Notes: generated by a model from the letters alone, not told the origin. 64,000 nt of DNA from Methylocystis echinoides (GCF_027923385.1 NZ_BSEC01000005.1:105361-169360); one strand, 5' to 3'; positions 1-7,923 are shown, counted from the stretch's first letter. A program made the numbers and translations.

Positions 1-394
1 CTTTGATCATGTCTCCCGCAAGATCAGCGTGTTCGGACGATGAACAACGGGCGATACGCCGCCCGTCTTTTTCGCGCAAGGCGTTGCAGGAAACCCATTT
101 GTTGAGGGTCGCGTTTGTGAGCCACGCGATCGCGGCGACGCCGCATTGCCAGGGCTGGCGCCCAAGATTGGCGATCTGATCGCGCTGGCACGCATCGATG
201 CCAAAAAGGCGGAACACCCGCCCGGTCTCGATATCGCGAAACGTCACGCCGTCGATGACTTCAACGCGCATAGGGGTCGATTGCATCGGCGCCCTGGGCG
301 TGTAAACGCCTTCGGCCGACGTATTTTCGGCGCGCGCCGCACACGCCTGGAAACATAGGGCTGCGGCCAACAGGATTTTGTAAAGAAGACTCAC
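1..394 (-). CDS. Exported SNase-like (thermonuclease family) protein, 3' end outside window
   Basis: Starts at a GTG (392-394) and runs off the left edge after 131 codons. A hydrophobic signal peptide (about residues 1-23, LLAAALCFQACAARA) indicates export. Residues about 44-75 match the start of the staphylococcal nuclease fold (VEVIDGVTF...RVFRLFGIDACQ), followed by WQCGVAA and a RRIARC segment. In the family, DGDT, an Arg, and D..E build the Ca2+/catalytic site. Here DGDT reads DGVT and the acid after GIDA is Gln, so the Arg and one Asp remain but two acids are missing. The protein may therefore bind without cutting; that is inference. The start overlaps the ssb stop (GTGA), so the two are probably translated together. 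Proteins of this type are common on rhizobial plasmids. Confidence 0.75.
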   Translation of the reverse strand, partial: MSLLYKILLAAALCFQACAARAENTSAEGVYTPRAPMQSTPMRVEVIDGVTFRDIETGRVFRLFGIDACQRDQIANLGRQPWQCGVAAIAWLTNATLNKWVSCNALREKDGRRIARCSSSEHADLAGDMIK

Positions 395-750
395 GCAGCT
401 TCGTCGTCGGGAGCGCGGTCGGTTCGCGCGGGATGCGCGTCGAGGCGAGCGATCTCAAGGTCCATTGTGTAAATCTTTTCGCCATTTTTCTCGTAGCTGT
501 TGGCGCGGATATGGCCGTCGATGGTGATTTGATCGCCGATATTCACCTTGTCGACCAGGAAATCCCCGATCTTCGCATTGAAGGTGAAGGCCGTCAGGAA
601 TTCCGTGCGCTTTTTCCTCTCGCCCGATTGCCTGTCGGTCCAGAATTCGTCGACGGCGACGGTTACGACGGTTTTTGCGGCCTTGCCGGCGAATTGACGG
701 GGCTTTTGCGAGACATTGCCGGAGATGACGAAAAAATTACGGGAGGTCAT
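391..750 (-). CDS. ssb: Single-stranded DNA-binding protein (OB fold)
   Basis: A 119-residue OB-fold protein beginning MTSRNFFVISGNV, with the usual SSB landmarks: the NVSQKP strand, WTDRQSGERKKRTEF, FNAKIGDFLVDKVNIGDQITIDGHI and NGEKIYTMDLE. The acidic C-terminus (DDEAA) is shorter and lacks the DDDIPF-type tip that recruits partner proteins in chromosomal SSBs, which fits a plasmid-borne SSB. It would coat single-stranded DNA during replication, transfer or repair. The ATG at 750 is chosen over one 12 codons upstream because GGAG lies just before it and SSBs start at this point. The gene is followed by, and overlaps, the nuclease-like gene. Confidence 0.85.
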   Translation of the reverse strand: MTSRNFFVISGNVSQKPRQFAGKAAKTVVTVAVDEFWTDRQSGERKKRTEFLTAFTFNAKIGDFLVDKVNIGDQITIDGHIRANSYEKNGEKIYTMDLEIARLDAHPARTDRAPDDEAA

Positions 751-771
751 GGAGGGCTCCGTGTACGACGT

Positions 772-782
772 TATACCGTATA
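772..782 (-). promoter_or_regulatory. Short palindrome upstream of ssb
   Basis: TATACCGTATA is a perfect 5+1+5 palindrome 22-32 bases upstream of the ssb start. TATAAC next to it on the minus strand could be a -10 box, so the palindrome may be an operator over the promoter. No regulator can be assigned. Confidence 0.3.
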
Positions 783-1276
783 GCATAAATCAGCGCAATC
801 CGCGGCCGCGTCAAGGGGTCTCGAGATGGGCGGATCTTTTCGTGCTTCTTGACTTGAATGCATGACGGAGCTGGGACGCGACGAAAATGCGATGCGCCTC
901 GCTCGCGAACTTGGGGATTTCCAGGCAGACGCCGCTGTGACAAAACCTCTGCTACAACTTTTTATGGGCGAGGAAACATCACCGCCGATGACATCCACAA
1001 GCGCCCAGCGATTTCGGGCGCCGAATGATCGCGACCCCGCTGTCGGCTGGGCGCTCGGTCCGATCATCCCCGAATTCGGCGATCTCGCGCGGCCTATCAA
1101 GCGCACGATCAACCATGCAACGCGGCGCCGCCCCTCTCTTCCCGTCCAGTGCTTTTGGCTGGCGTCGCGCAAACGACCGCAAATCCCGCCATCCTAAACG
1201 CAGTAGCAACGACGCGTAGCCATTGATCATTTAATGGATTTTTGACCCGAATGGTTTTTGCACGATCGAGGAGCTG
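783..1276. other. Region without a supportable gene; decayed DNA
   Basis: About 490 bases in which the open frames look like chance frames. The part at about 1110-1201 resembles 16945-17040 (both contain CGTCCAG.GCTTTTGG, then GCGTC.CGCAAACGA and CC.ATCCT.AACGC). These two stretches therefore derive from one ancestral segment that was copied and has since diverged. I cannot name the parent gene. Confidence 0.4.
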
Positions 1277-1580
1277 TTAGTGACTCTCGTTCCACGGTGC
1301 AAGTTCTGCCGATCCACCACCGACGGCCGTAAACAGCGCAACAGAGTTAGCGAGGCGATTGGCCTCGATCTGGATTCGGACAATAGCGGTGGCGAGATAT
1401 GCGCGCTGGGCGTCGACGACGGCGAGCTGGGACACGGCGCCGGCGGTTCGTTGGGAACGGACCTTCGCGAGGTAGGCGCGCGCGGTCGTCTCAGCGGCGC
1501 GGGCTTCCTTGACAGTCCGGGCGTCGCCCTGCAGAGCACGCAGGACGTCGGCGACGTTCTGGAAGCCTATCGCTCGCAGT
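1277..1580 (-). pseudogene. TolC/NodT-type outer-membrane efflux protein, C-terminal fragment
   Basis: In the minus frame that ends with TAA at 1277-1279 the sequence reads FQNVADVLRALQ, then a long coiled-coil-like stretch (ARAAETTARAYLAKVRSQ, SQLAVVDAQRAYL), then LANSVALFTAVGGG. This is the typical last helical hairpin and end of NodT-type outer-membrane factors of RND pumps. Only about 95 residues remain. There is no start codon, signal peptide or first repeat. It sits beside another 3'-terminal fragment (TauE type, plus strand), so this is the edge of a rearranged block. Confidence 0.6.
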
Positions 1581-1593
1581 CAGCCTCCCGACA

Positions 1594-1803
1594 ATGATTG
1601 TCGGCTTCACCCGCTATAGCCGTGACCGCAGCTTCGCGATCTTGAGTCAAAGCCGGTCCTTCGTTCTGGTAATGGCGCTCGGCTCAGTTGTCGGAGCATT
1701 TATCGGCGGACGGCTCCTTGGGGTGATCCCAAGCGCGATTCTGATGCCGCTATTGGCGGGAATTCTCGTGATCTCTGCCGTAAAGGTCTGGCGGCACGGA
1801 TAA
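1594..1803 (+). pseudogene. TauE/SafE-type permease, C-terminal fragment
   Basis: The 69 residues GFTRYSRDRSF..., GAFIGGRLLGVIPSAIL, LPLLAGILVISAVKVW match the end of TSUP-family (TauE/SafE) membrane transporters, which export sulfur-containing anions or similar ions. A full protein has about 250 residues and 8 membrane spans; only the last two spans remain. A second, shorter fragment of the same end lies at 52924-53060 (GAFAGGRLLGIIPSAIL), next to the arsenite oxidase remnant. An intact gene of this kind probably once belonged to a duplicated arsenic block. Confidence 0.6.
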
Positions 1804-1822
1804 ATGAAACCGATCCTGGGCC

Positions 1823-1859
1823 TTGACGGCTCAGATATTTCTATCATATTTGAAATATG
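1823..1859 (+). promoter_or_regulatory. arsR promoter and palindromic operator
   Basis: TTGACG (1823-1828) and CATATT (1845-1850) are spaced 16 bases apart as possible -35 and -10 boxes. CATATTTGAAATATG (1845-1859) is a perfect 7+1+7 palindrome that covers the -10 box and ends in the arsR ATG. An ArsR dimer bound here would block RNA polymerase, giving autorepression released by As(III). No ribosome-binding site is visible, and transcription would start at about the ATG, so arsR may be leaderless. Confidence 0.55.
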
Positions 1860-2225
1860 GAAAAGCACGAAGCCATAGCCGCGCTTGTCGCGCTCGGTCA
1901 GGAGACCCGCCTCGATATTTTCCGGCTGCTCATGCAGGCGGGGCCCGAAGGGCTTCCTGCGGGGCAAATCGGCGAGCGGCTGGGTCTTCCGCCCGCGACG
2001 CTGTCCTTTCACCTTAGCCAGCTCAAACACGCGGACCTCATAACCTTCCGGCGCGAAAGTCGGTCGCTGATCTACTCGGCGGTCTATCCAGTCATGAACG
2101 CGCTGCTCGCTTACATGACCGAGAATTGCTGCCAGGGCGCAACCGCTTCTTGCGAAGCCGCCGCTCCTTCAACTTGCCAACCTAAGGTACCCCATGAAAC
2201 GCCTGCACGTGCACGTGTCCGTTGA
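1857..2225 (+). CDS. arsR: ArsR-family arsenic-responsive repressor
   Basis: A 122-residue winged-helix protein. Residues 5-75 form the ArsR/SmtB DNA-binding domain (ALGQETRLDIFRLL, LPPATLSFHLSQLKHADLI, then the wing RRESRSLIYS). Its metalloid site is not the CVC of plasmid R773 ArsR. Instead Cys91, Cys92, Cys99 and Cys107 lie near the C-terminus (ENCCQGATASC), like the C-terminal three-Cys As(III) site of Acidithiobacillus-type ArsR. It would repress the downstream operon until As(III) binds. Its last 32 bases overlap arsI, so it is the first gene of the transcript. The start codon lies inside the operator. Confidence 0.9.
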   Translation: MEKHEAIAALVALGQETRLDIFRLLMQAGPEGLPAGQIGERLGLPPATLSFHLSQLKHADLITFRRESRSLIYSAVYPVMNALLAYMTENCCQGATASCEAAAPSTCQPKVPHETPARARVR

Positions 2226-2694
2226 TGACCTTGCGGGGTCCATCCGCTTTTACAGCGCGCTTTTCGGGTCTGAGCCGACCGTCGCCAAACCTGACTACGC
2301 TAAATGGATGCTCGACGATCCGCATGTGAACTTTGCGATTTCGGCGCGCGGCGGGAAAGCAGGCGTCGATCATCTCGGAATTGAGGTCGAGACGCCCCAA
2401 GAGTTGACGGAAGTCTATGGCCGCCTGGAGCAGGCTCAACGGCCTGTGCTGGAAGAAGGCGCGGCAACCTGCTGCTACGCCAAGTCCGAGAAAGCCTGGA
2501 CCTCTGACCCGCAAGGGCTGTTGTGGGAGTCGTTCCTGACGACCGACGAAAGCACGATTTACGGCGACGATGAAAAGCTGGCGGGTTTCCGCACAAGCGG
2601 CGGGAAGGCGGAGTCCTCCCCCTGCTGCGGCGCGAACCCTGCGCCTGTCGTTGAAGCCGCTTGTTGTTCTGCAACGGGAGTTGACAATGACTGA
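2194..2694 (+). CDS. arsI: ArsI-type C-As lyase (vicinal oxygen chelate dioxygenase)
   Basis: A 166-residue glyoxalase/VOC-fold protein. ArsI enzymes use Fe(II) and O2 to break the C-As bond of trivalent methyl- or phenyl-arsenicals, releasing As(III). The residues expected for metal binding are present (His5, His60, Glu112). The vicinal pair Cys93-Cys94 in ATCCYAKSEKAW matches the substrate-binding pair of ArsI. The C-terminal 40 residues add further Cys pairs (SSPCCGANP, EAACCSATG). Some relatives are named CadI; the CCYAK motif and the ars context favour ArsI. It overlaps arsR by 32 bases and arsC by 8. Confidence 0.8.
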   Translation: MKRLHVHVSVDDLAGSIRFYSALFGSEPTVAKPDYAKWMLDDPHVNFAISARGGKAGVDHLGIEVETPQELTEVYGRLEQAQRPVLEEGAATCCYAKSEKAWTSDPQGLLWESFLTTDESTIYGDDEKLAGFRTSGGKAESSPCCGANPAPVVEAACCSATGVDND

Positions 2695-3220
2695 ACGCGT
2701 CTACAACGTCCTCTTTCTCTGCACCGGGAACACGGCGCGCTCGATTCTCGCGGAAGGCATTCTCCGCAAGGACGGCGCGGGCCGCTTCAACGCCTTCTCG
2801 GCGGGAAGCCACCCCAAGGGCGTGGTGAATCCTTACGCGCTCAAGACGCTTGAGGCCTACGACTACCCGACCGAGGGCTTCCGCTCGAAGAGCTGGGAAG
2901 AGTTTGCCGGACCCGACGCGCCCGTCATGGATTTCGTCTTCACCGTCTGCGACAACGCGGCGGGCGAAGCCTGTCCTGTCTGGCCGGGTCACCCGATGAC
3001 CGCGCATTGGGGCATCGAAGACCCTGCCGCCGTCGAGGGTTCGGACATGGAGAAGCAGAAGGCCTTCAATCTCGCCTTTCGCTACATGAAGACACGCATT
3101 TCCCTGCTGCTGGCGACGCCTATTCGTCGCCTCGACAAGCTGGCGCTGAGCAACCGCCTCCGCGAAATCGGCGAGGCCGAAGGCGCGTCTCACGGCCACA
3201 AAGCAGAGACCCAGTCGTGA
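2687..3220 (+). CDS. arsC: Arsenate reductase, low-molecular-weight phosphatase type
   Basis: A 177-residue enzyme that reduces As(V) to As(III) in the cytoplasm. The P-loop CTGNTARS starts at Cys12 (CX5R phosphatase motif). Two further cysteines, Cys88 (FTVCDNA) and Cys96 (GEACPVWPG), would form the disulfide relay used by thioredoxin-linked ArsC. The start at 2687 follows GGGAG and gives the canonical N-terminus MTERVYNVLFLC; a longer upstream frame is out of place because arsI occupies it. It overlaps arsI by 8 bases and the next arsC by TGATG. A decayed copy of its 3' end is found at 18213-18368. Confidence 0.9.
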   Translation: MTERVYNVLFLCTGNTARSILAEGILRKDGAGRFNAFSAGSHPKGVVNPYALKTLEAYDYPTEGFRSKSWEEFAGPDAPVMDFVFTVCDNAAGEACPVWPGHPMTAHWGIEDPAAVEGSDMEKQKAFNLAFRYMKTRISLLLATPIRRLDKLALSNRLREIGEAEGASHGHKAETQS

Positions 3221-3633
3221 TGATCACAATCTATCACAACCCCGCCTGTGGGACCTCGCGCAACACGCTGGCGATGATCCGCCAGAGCGACGAGGAGCCG
3301 CTCGTCGTCGAATATCTGCAGGACCCGCCGACGCGCGAGCGGCTCGTCGAGCTGCTCAAGGCGATGGGCATTCCCGCGCGCGAACTGCTGCGTCAAAAGG
3401 GAACGCCCTATGACGCGCTCGGCCTTGCCAATCCCAAATGGACGGACGACGAGCTGATCGGCTGCATGCTGGAACATCCGATCCTCATTAATCGGCCGAT
3501 CGCCGTGACGCCGAAGGGCGCGCGGCTATGCCGGCCTTCCGAGGCCGTGCTCGATATTCTGCCCAATCCCGACATTGGCCAATTTACCAAGGAAGATGGC
3601 GAAGTCGTCATCGGCAGGGCCGCTCACCCCTAA
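3220..3633 (+). CDS. arsC: Arsenate reductase, glutaredoxin type
   Basis: A 137-residue ArsC of the R773/glutaredoxin family (Spx/ArsC fold), a second and unrelated way to reduce arsenate. The catalytic Cys10 lies in IYHNPACGTSRNTL. Later signatures are VVEYLQDPP, GTPYDALGLANPKW, HPILINRPIAVTPKGARLCRPSE and VLDILPNPD, with the arginines that bind the oxyanion. Start ATG at 3220 overlaps the previous stop as TGATG, indicating coupled translation. A copy with a large in-frame internal deletion is found at 18371-18535. Confidence 0.9.
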   Translation: MITIYHNPACGTSRNTLAMIRQSDEEPLVVEYLQDPPTRERLVELLKAMGIPARELLRQKGTPYDALGLANPKWTDDELIGCMLEHPILINRPIAVTPKGARLCRPSEAVLDILPNPDIGQFTKEDGEVVIGRAAHP

Positions 3634-3649
3634 TACCGAAAGGACTCTC

Positions 3650-4006
3650 ATGGCGACCATTCAAGTTTTCGATCCCCCGCTTTGTTGCAGCACCGGCGTT
3701 TGCGGCGTCGAGACCGACCAGGCGCTTGTCACCTTCGCGGCGGATGTCGACTGGGCGAAGAAAAGCGGCGCGCAAATCGAGCGCTTCAATCTCGCCCAAC
3801 AGCCCATGGCCTTTGCCGAGAATGCGACGGTAAAAGGCTTTCTTGAGCGTTCCGGGCAGGAGGCGCTGCCGCTAATCCTCGTCAGTGGCGATATCGCTCT
3901 TGCCGGTCGCTATCCCAGCCGCGCGGAGCTGGCCCGTTGGGCGGGCGTCAAGGAAACCGCCGAAGCGCAACAGGGCTCATGCTGCGGCGGCAGTCGCTGC
4001 TGCTGA
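3650..4006 (+). CDS. arsD: ArsD arsenic metallochaperone
   Basis: A 118-residue protein that hands As(III) to ArsA and weakly represses ars operons in known cases. The required Cys12, Cys13 and Cys18 are present in PPLCCSTGVCG, and two further vicinal pairs end the protein (Cys111-112 and Cys117-118, in GSCCGGSRCC) as in the R773 protein. ATG at 3650 is used because it gives MATIQVFDPP, the family start; AAAGGA lies upstream. It is followed after 9 bases by arsA, its partner. Confidence 0.92.
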   Translation: MATIQVFDPPLCCSTGVCGVETDQALVTFAADVDWAKKSGAQIERFNLAQQPMAFAENATVKGFLERSGQEALPLILVSGDIALAGRYPSRAELARWAGVKETAEAQQGSCCGGSRCC

Positions 4007-4015
4007 GGGGGTAAC

Positions 4016-5785
4016 GTGAGATTTCTCGAAAACGCGCCTCGTTACCTTTTCTTCACCGGCAAGGGCGGCGTTGGCAAAACCTCGATTGCCTGCGCCACCG
4101 CGATCCAGCTCGCGGAAGCTGGACGTCGGGTGCTGCTGGTCAGCACCGATCCGGCGTCCAATGTCGGGCAAGTGCTTGGTGTCGAGATTGGCAATAAAAT
4201 TACCGCCATCCCGGCCGTGCCGCGCCTGTTCGCGCTTGAAATCGATCCGGAAGCGGCGGCGCAAGCCTATCGCGACCGCATCGTTGGTCCCGTGCGCGGC
4301 AAGTTGCCAGACGCTGTGGTGAAGGGCATTGAGGAGCAACTTTCCGGAGCCTGCACGACGGAGATCGCCGCCTTCGACGAATTCACGGCGCTGCTGACCG
4401 ACGCCGAAATTACGTCGGCTTACGACCACGTTGTTTTCGACACCGCGCCAACCGGCCACACCATAAGGCTGTTGCAGTTGCCCGTTGCGTGGAGCGGCTT
4501 CCTTGAAGCCGGAAAAGGCGACGCCTCGTGTCTCGGTCCGCTCGCCGGGCTCGAAAAGCAGCGCACGCAATACAATGCGGCTGTGCAGGCGCTCGCGGAT
4601 GGACAGCGCACCCGGCTGGTCCTCGTCGCCCGAGCCCAGAATTCTGCCCTGCGTGAAGCCGCGCGGACTCACGAGGAGCTAGCGGGGATCGGCCTCACTC
4701 AGCAGTTCCTGATCATCAACGGCCTTTTACCCGAGGAAGAAGCCCGGTTCGATCCGCTCGCCAAGGCGATTTATGGGCGCGAACAAGCGGCCTTGGCCGC
4801 CATGCCGGACGCGCTACGCGCCTTGCCACGTGATGACGTGCCGTTGAAGCCGTTCAACCTGGTTGGTCTCGGCGCCCTGCGCCAGCTCCTTGTTGAAACG
4901 GCGCCTCAAATGGACGCGCCCGGCGGGGACCCGGTCGAGCTGGACGCGCCAAGCCTCTCCAATCTCGTGGATGACATCGCCACCGACGGCCATGGGCTTG
5001 TCATGCTGATGGGCAAGGGCGGCGTCGGCAAGACGACGCTGGCGGCGACGGTCGCCGTCGAACTGGCGCGGCGCGGGCTACCGGTTCACCTCACCACTTC
5101 CGACCCTGCCGCGCATCTCGCTGAGACGCTGCATGGCTCCATGGAGCATCTGACGGTCAGCCGTATCGACCCCCACGCCGAAACGGAGCGCTACCGGCAG
5201 GAAGTGCTGCGGACGAAAGGCGCGAAGCTCGACGCCCAGGGGCGCGCTTTGCTCGAAGAGGATTTGCGCTCGCCCTGCACCGAGGAAATCGCCGTCTTTC
5301 AGGCCTTCTCGCGCATCATCCGCGAGGCGGGCGAGAAATTCGTCGTAATGGACACGGCGCCGACAGGCCACACCCTGCTGCTCTTGGACGCCACCGGCGC
5401 CTATCACCGCGAGGTCGCCCGGATGCTCGACCCCAAGGGCGGGCATTACACGACGCCCATGATGCAGCTTCAGGACGCCAAGCGGACGAAGGTCCTTCTG
5501 GTCACCTTGGCCGAGACCACGCCCGTCCTCGAAGCCGCGAACCTGCAAGCCGATCTGCGGCGCGCCGGGATCGAGCCATGGGCATGGGTCATCAATAACA
5601 GCGTCGCGGCGACGCGGCCGCGCTCGCCCCTCTTGCGTAAGCGCGCCCATAATGAGCTGGCGGAAGTGGAAAAGGTCGCGACAGCCCATGCTAGCCGCTA
5701 CGCCGTCGTGCCGCTTCTTCAGGAAGAACCGGTCGGCGTCGAACGCCTCCTCAAGCTGGCGGCGCCAGTCACCGAACTCGCCTGA
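4016..5785 (+). CDS. arsA: ArsA arsenite-stimulated ATPase
   Basis: A 589-residue duplicated ATPase that energises arsenite extrusion. Each half has a P-loop GKGGVGKT (residues 15-22 and 333-340) and a signature DTAPTGHT (142-149 and near 448). The As(III)-binding cysteines are conserved at Cys113 (GACTTEIA), Cys172 (ASCLGPL) and Cys421 (SPCTEEIA). The start is a GTG at 4016 preceded by GAGGGGG; no ATG fits the N-terminus. It lies between arsD and acr3. ArsA normally works with ArsB, but ArsDA-Acr3 pairings are also known. Confidence 0.93.
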   Translation: MRFLENAPRYLFFTGKGGVGKTSIACATAIQLAEAGRRVLLVSTDPASNVGQVLGVEIGNKITAIPAVPRLFALEIDPEAAAQAYRDRIVGPVRGKLPDAVVKGIEEQLSGACTTEIAAFDEFTALLTDAEITSAYDHVVFDTAPTGHTIRLLQLPVAWSGFLEAGKGDASCLGPLAGLEKQRTQYNAAVQALADGQRTRLVLVARAQNSALREAARTHEELAGIGLTQQFLIINGLLPEEEARFDPLAKAIYGREQAALAAMPDALRALPRDDVPLKPFNLVGLGALRQLLVETAPQMDAPGGDPVELDAPSLSNLVDDIATDGHGLVMLMGKGGVGKTTLAATVAVELARRGLPVHLTTSDPAAHLAETLHGSMEHLTVSRIDPHAETERYRQEVLRTKGAKLDAQGRALLEEDLRSPCTEEIAVFQAFSRIIREAGEKFVVMDTAPTGHTLLLLDATGAYHREVARMLDPKGGHYTTPMMQLQDAKRTKVLLVTLAETTPVLEAANLQADLRRAGIEPWAWVINNSVAATRPRSPLLRKRAHNELAEVEKVATAHASRYAVVPLLQEEPVGVERLLKLAAPVTELA

Positions 5786-5806
5786 ATACAAAGAAGGGTA
5801 GCAATC

Positions 5807-6889
5807 ATGAGTGAAGCCACCACCCTCACGCGCCCGCCTCAAACGAGCCAAGCGCCCACCATGGGCGTCTTCGAGCGTTATCTCACGCTCTGGGTCGCGC
5901 TCTGCATCGTGGCGGGCGTGGTCCTCGGTCAGACCGTCCCCGGGGTCTTCCACGCCATCGGCGCCGCCACGGTTGCCGAAGTCAATCTGCCGGTCGCCGT
6001 GCTGATCTGGCTGATGATCATTCCCATGCTGCTCAAGATCGACCTCGCCGCGCTCGGGCAGGTCAAGGAGCATTGGCGCGGGATCGCGGTGACGGTCGGG
6101 ATCAACTGGCTGGTGAAGCCGTTTTCGATGGCGCTGCTCGGCTGGATTTTCATCTCGCATCTGTTCAGGCCCTATCTGCCCGCGGATCAAATCGACAGCT
6201 ATATCGCCGGGCTGATCCTGCTCGCCGCCGCGCCCTGCACGGCCATGGTCTTCGTCTGGTCCAACCTCGTGGAGGGCGAGCCGCATTTCACGCTGTCGCA
6301 GGTGGCCCTCAATGACAGCATCATGGTGATCGCCTTCGCGCCGATTGTCGCGCTGCTGCTGGGGCTCTCGTCCATCACCGTGCCATGGAACACGCTGCTG
6401 CTGTCGGTTGTGCTCTACATCATCGTGCCGGTGATTGTCGCGCAACTGTGGCGGCGCGCGCTGCTGTCGCGAGGCGGGCAGGACGCCTTGCAGAAGACGC
6501 TCGGCGTGCTCGGCCCGCTGTCGCTTTCCGCCCTGCTGCTGACGCTCGTCATACTGTTCGGCCTGCAAGGCGAGCAGATCATCCGCCAGCCGCTCGTCAT
6601 TGGCCTGCTCGCCGTGCCGATCCTGATTCAAGTCTACTTCAATTCGAGCCTCGCTTACCTTCTCAACCGCGCCCTCGGCGTCGAATGGTGCGTCGCCGGC
6701 CCTTCTGCGCTCATCGGCGCGAGCAATTTCTTTGAGCTGGCGGTCGCAACCGCAATCGCGCTCTTTGGCTTCCAATCCGGCGCGGCGCTGGCGACGGTCG
6801 TCGGCGTCCTCGTCGAGGTGCCGGTCATGCTCTCCGTCGTCCATATCGTCCGCCGCACGCGCGGGTGGTATGAGCACAAGGCGGCTTAG
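5807..6889 (+). CDS. acr3: Acr3-type arsenite efflux permease
   Basis: A 360-residue inner-membrane protein with about ten hydrophobic spans. It belongs to the Acr3 (BASS-like) family, not ArsB (which is about 430 residues). Typical segments are FERYLTLWVALCIVAGVVLG near the N-terminus, AAPCTAMVFVWSNLV with the conserved Cys, FNSSLAYLLNR, and PSALIGASNFFELAVATAIA near the C-terminus. It exports As(III), probably coupled to the proton motive force or to ArsA. AAAGAAGGGT lies upstream of the start. It is the exit step of the operon. Confidence 0.93.
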   Translation: MSEATTLTRPPQTSQAPTMGVFERYLTLWVALCIVAGVVLGQTVPGVFHAIGAATVAEVNLPVAVLIWLMIIPMLLKIDLAALGQVKEHWRGIAVTVGINWLVKPFSMALLGWIFISHLFRPYLPADQIDSYIAGLILLAAAPCTAMVFVWSNLVEGEPHFTLSQVALNDSIMVIAFAPIVALLLGLSSITVPWNTLLLSVVLYIIVPVIVAQLWRRALLSRGGQDALQKTLGVLGPLSLSALLLTLVILFGLQGEQIIRQPLVIGLLAVPILIQVYFNSSLAYLLNRALGVEWCVAGPSALIGASNFFELAVATAIALFGFQSGAALATVVGVLVEVPVMLSVVHIVRRTRGWYEHKAA

Positions 6890-6913
6890 CTCTTAGCTGG
6901 AACGAGGCAATTC

Positions 6914-7105
6914 ATGTCCAAAAATCCACTTCGCCATCATACGCCTGACGACGACCCGGAAGCGGGCACTCCCGGCACGGGGGAGGACATTTGCCCCGAC
7001 TGCAATGGGACCGGCAAACAGGTCGACAAGAAATCCGGGCAACCCACGGAAGAGCCCTGTGAACGCTGCGACGGAGCCGGTCGCATCGTTGAGGGAATTG
7101 GCTAG
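6914..7105 (+). CDS. Small DnaJ-type zinc-finger protein of the ars operon
   Basis: A 63-residue soluble protein with two CxxCxGxG-type knuckles, CPDCNGTGKQ and CERCDGAGR. Together they could hold one Zn2+ as in the DnaJ cysteine-rich domain; there is no J-domain. It lies 24 bases downstream of acr3 and 5 bases upstream of the methyltransferase, so it is part of the operon. Its function is unknown; a thiolate site could bind Zn(II) or As(III). The ribosome-binding site is weak (GGAACGAGG). Confidence 0.7.
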   Translation: MSKNPLRHHTPDDDPEAGTPGTGEDICPDCNGTGKQVDKKSGQPTEEPCERCDGAGRIVEGIG

Positions 7106-7110
7106 ACCCA

Positions 7111-7915
7111 ATGACTGAACTCGAAGACGCGAAAGCCAAAGCGGCCGCCACCTACAACGCGGCGGCGGATCATTTTGACCATCCCGTCAGCTCGTTCTGG
7201 CATCGCTTTGGACGGCAGACTATCGAGCGCCTTGCCTTGCGCGAGGGTGAGACGGTTCTCGATGTTTGCTGCGGCAGCGGCGGATCGGCCTTGCCCGCCG
7301 CCGAGGCCGTCGGGCCGAACGGAAAGATTGTCGCGGTCGATCTGGCCGAACGCCTCGTCCAACTCGGCGAAGCGAAAGCGCGCGCCAAGGGCCTTTCTAA
7401 TATCGAGTTCAAGGCGGCGGACATGTTGTCGCTCGGCTATCCCGACGCCAGCTTCGATATCGTGGTCTGCGTCTTCGGGATTTTCTTTGTCCCTGACATG
7501 GTGGCGGCTGCCAAGGAGCTGTGGCGCATGCTGCGCCCCGGCGGGCGGCTGGCGATCACCACATGGGGGCCGGACCTCAGCCAGTAGCGGCTTTTGGGAA
7601 GCCATTTGCGCGGAACGCCCCGACCTCATGAAGGGGTTCAACCCGTGGGAGCGGATTTCCACGCCGGCGGGGCTGCGCGAGATGCTCGTTGAGGCCGAAA
7701 TCTCGAACGCGGACATCGTTGAAGAGGCCGGAAACCACCCACTCGCTTCCCCCGAGGATTGGTGGTTGGTAGCGATGGGAAGCGGCTATCGTGGCGCCCT
7801 CGACCAGCTTGATGCTGCATCGCTCGCTCGCGTGCACGAGAAGAACCTCGCGGCGATCGCTGAATGCAAGGCCATTGCGGCCAATGTCGTTTATGGAGTG
7901 GCAACGAAACGCTGA
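7111..7915 (+). pseudogene. Class I SAM-dependent methyltransferase, frameshifted
   Basis: The first 158 codons encode a Rossmann methyltransferase: AATYNAAADHFDHP, motif I VLDVCCGSGGSALP, a SAM-binding acid in IVAVDLAERLV, AADMLSLGYPDASFDIVVC and LRPGGRLAITTW. It stops at a TAG at 7585-7587. The rest of the family continues in the +1 frame (SSGFWEAICAERPDLMKGF ... LASPEDWWLVAMGSGY ... VYGVATKR) to the TGA at 7913-7915. A small deletion near 7575-7590 thus splits the gene. It looks like the unclassified methyltransferases found in ars operons rather than a canonical ArsM, because no ArsM cysteine set is visible. A sequencing error is possible. Confidence 0.7.
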
Positions 7916-7923
7916 ATAGGGCG

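Noticed and set aside
862..1197. A 111-codon plus-strand frame after ssb
   Set aside because: Composition and the similarity of its DNA to 16945-17040 on the other strand suggest decayed DNA rather than a gene.
5078..6877. A 599-codon open frame on the minus strand opposite arsA and acr3
   Set aside because: It mirrors two certain genes, is highly charged and repetitive, and has no family motifs. GC-rich coding DNA often keeps the opposite frame open.
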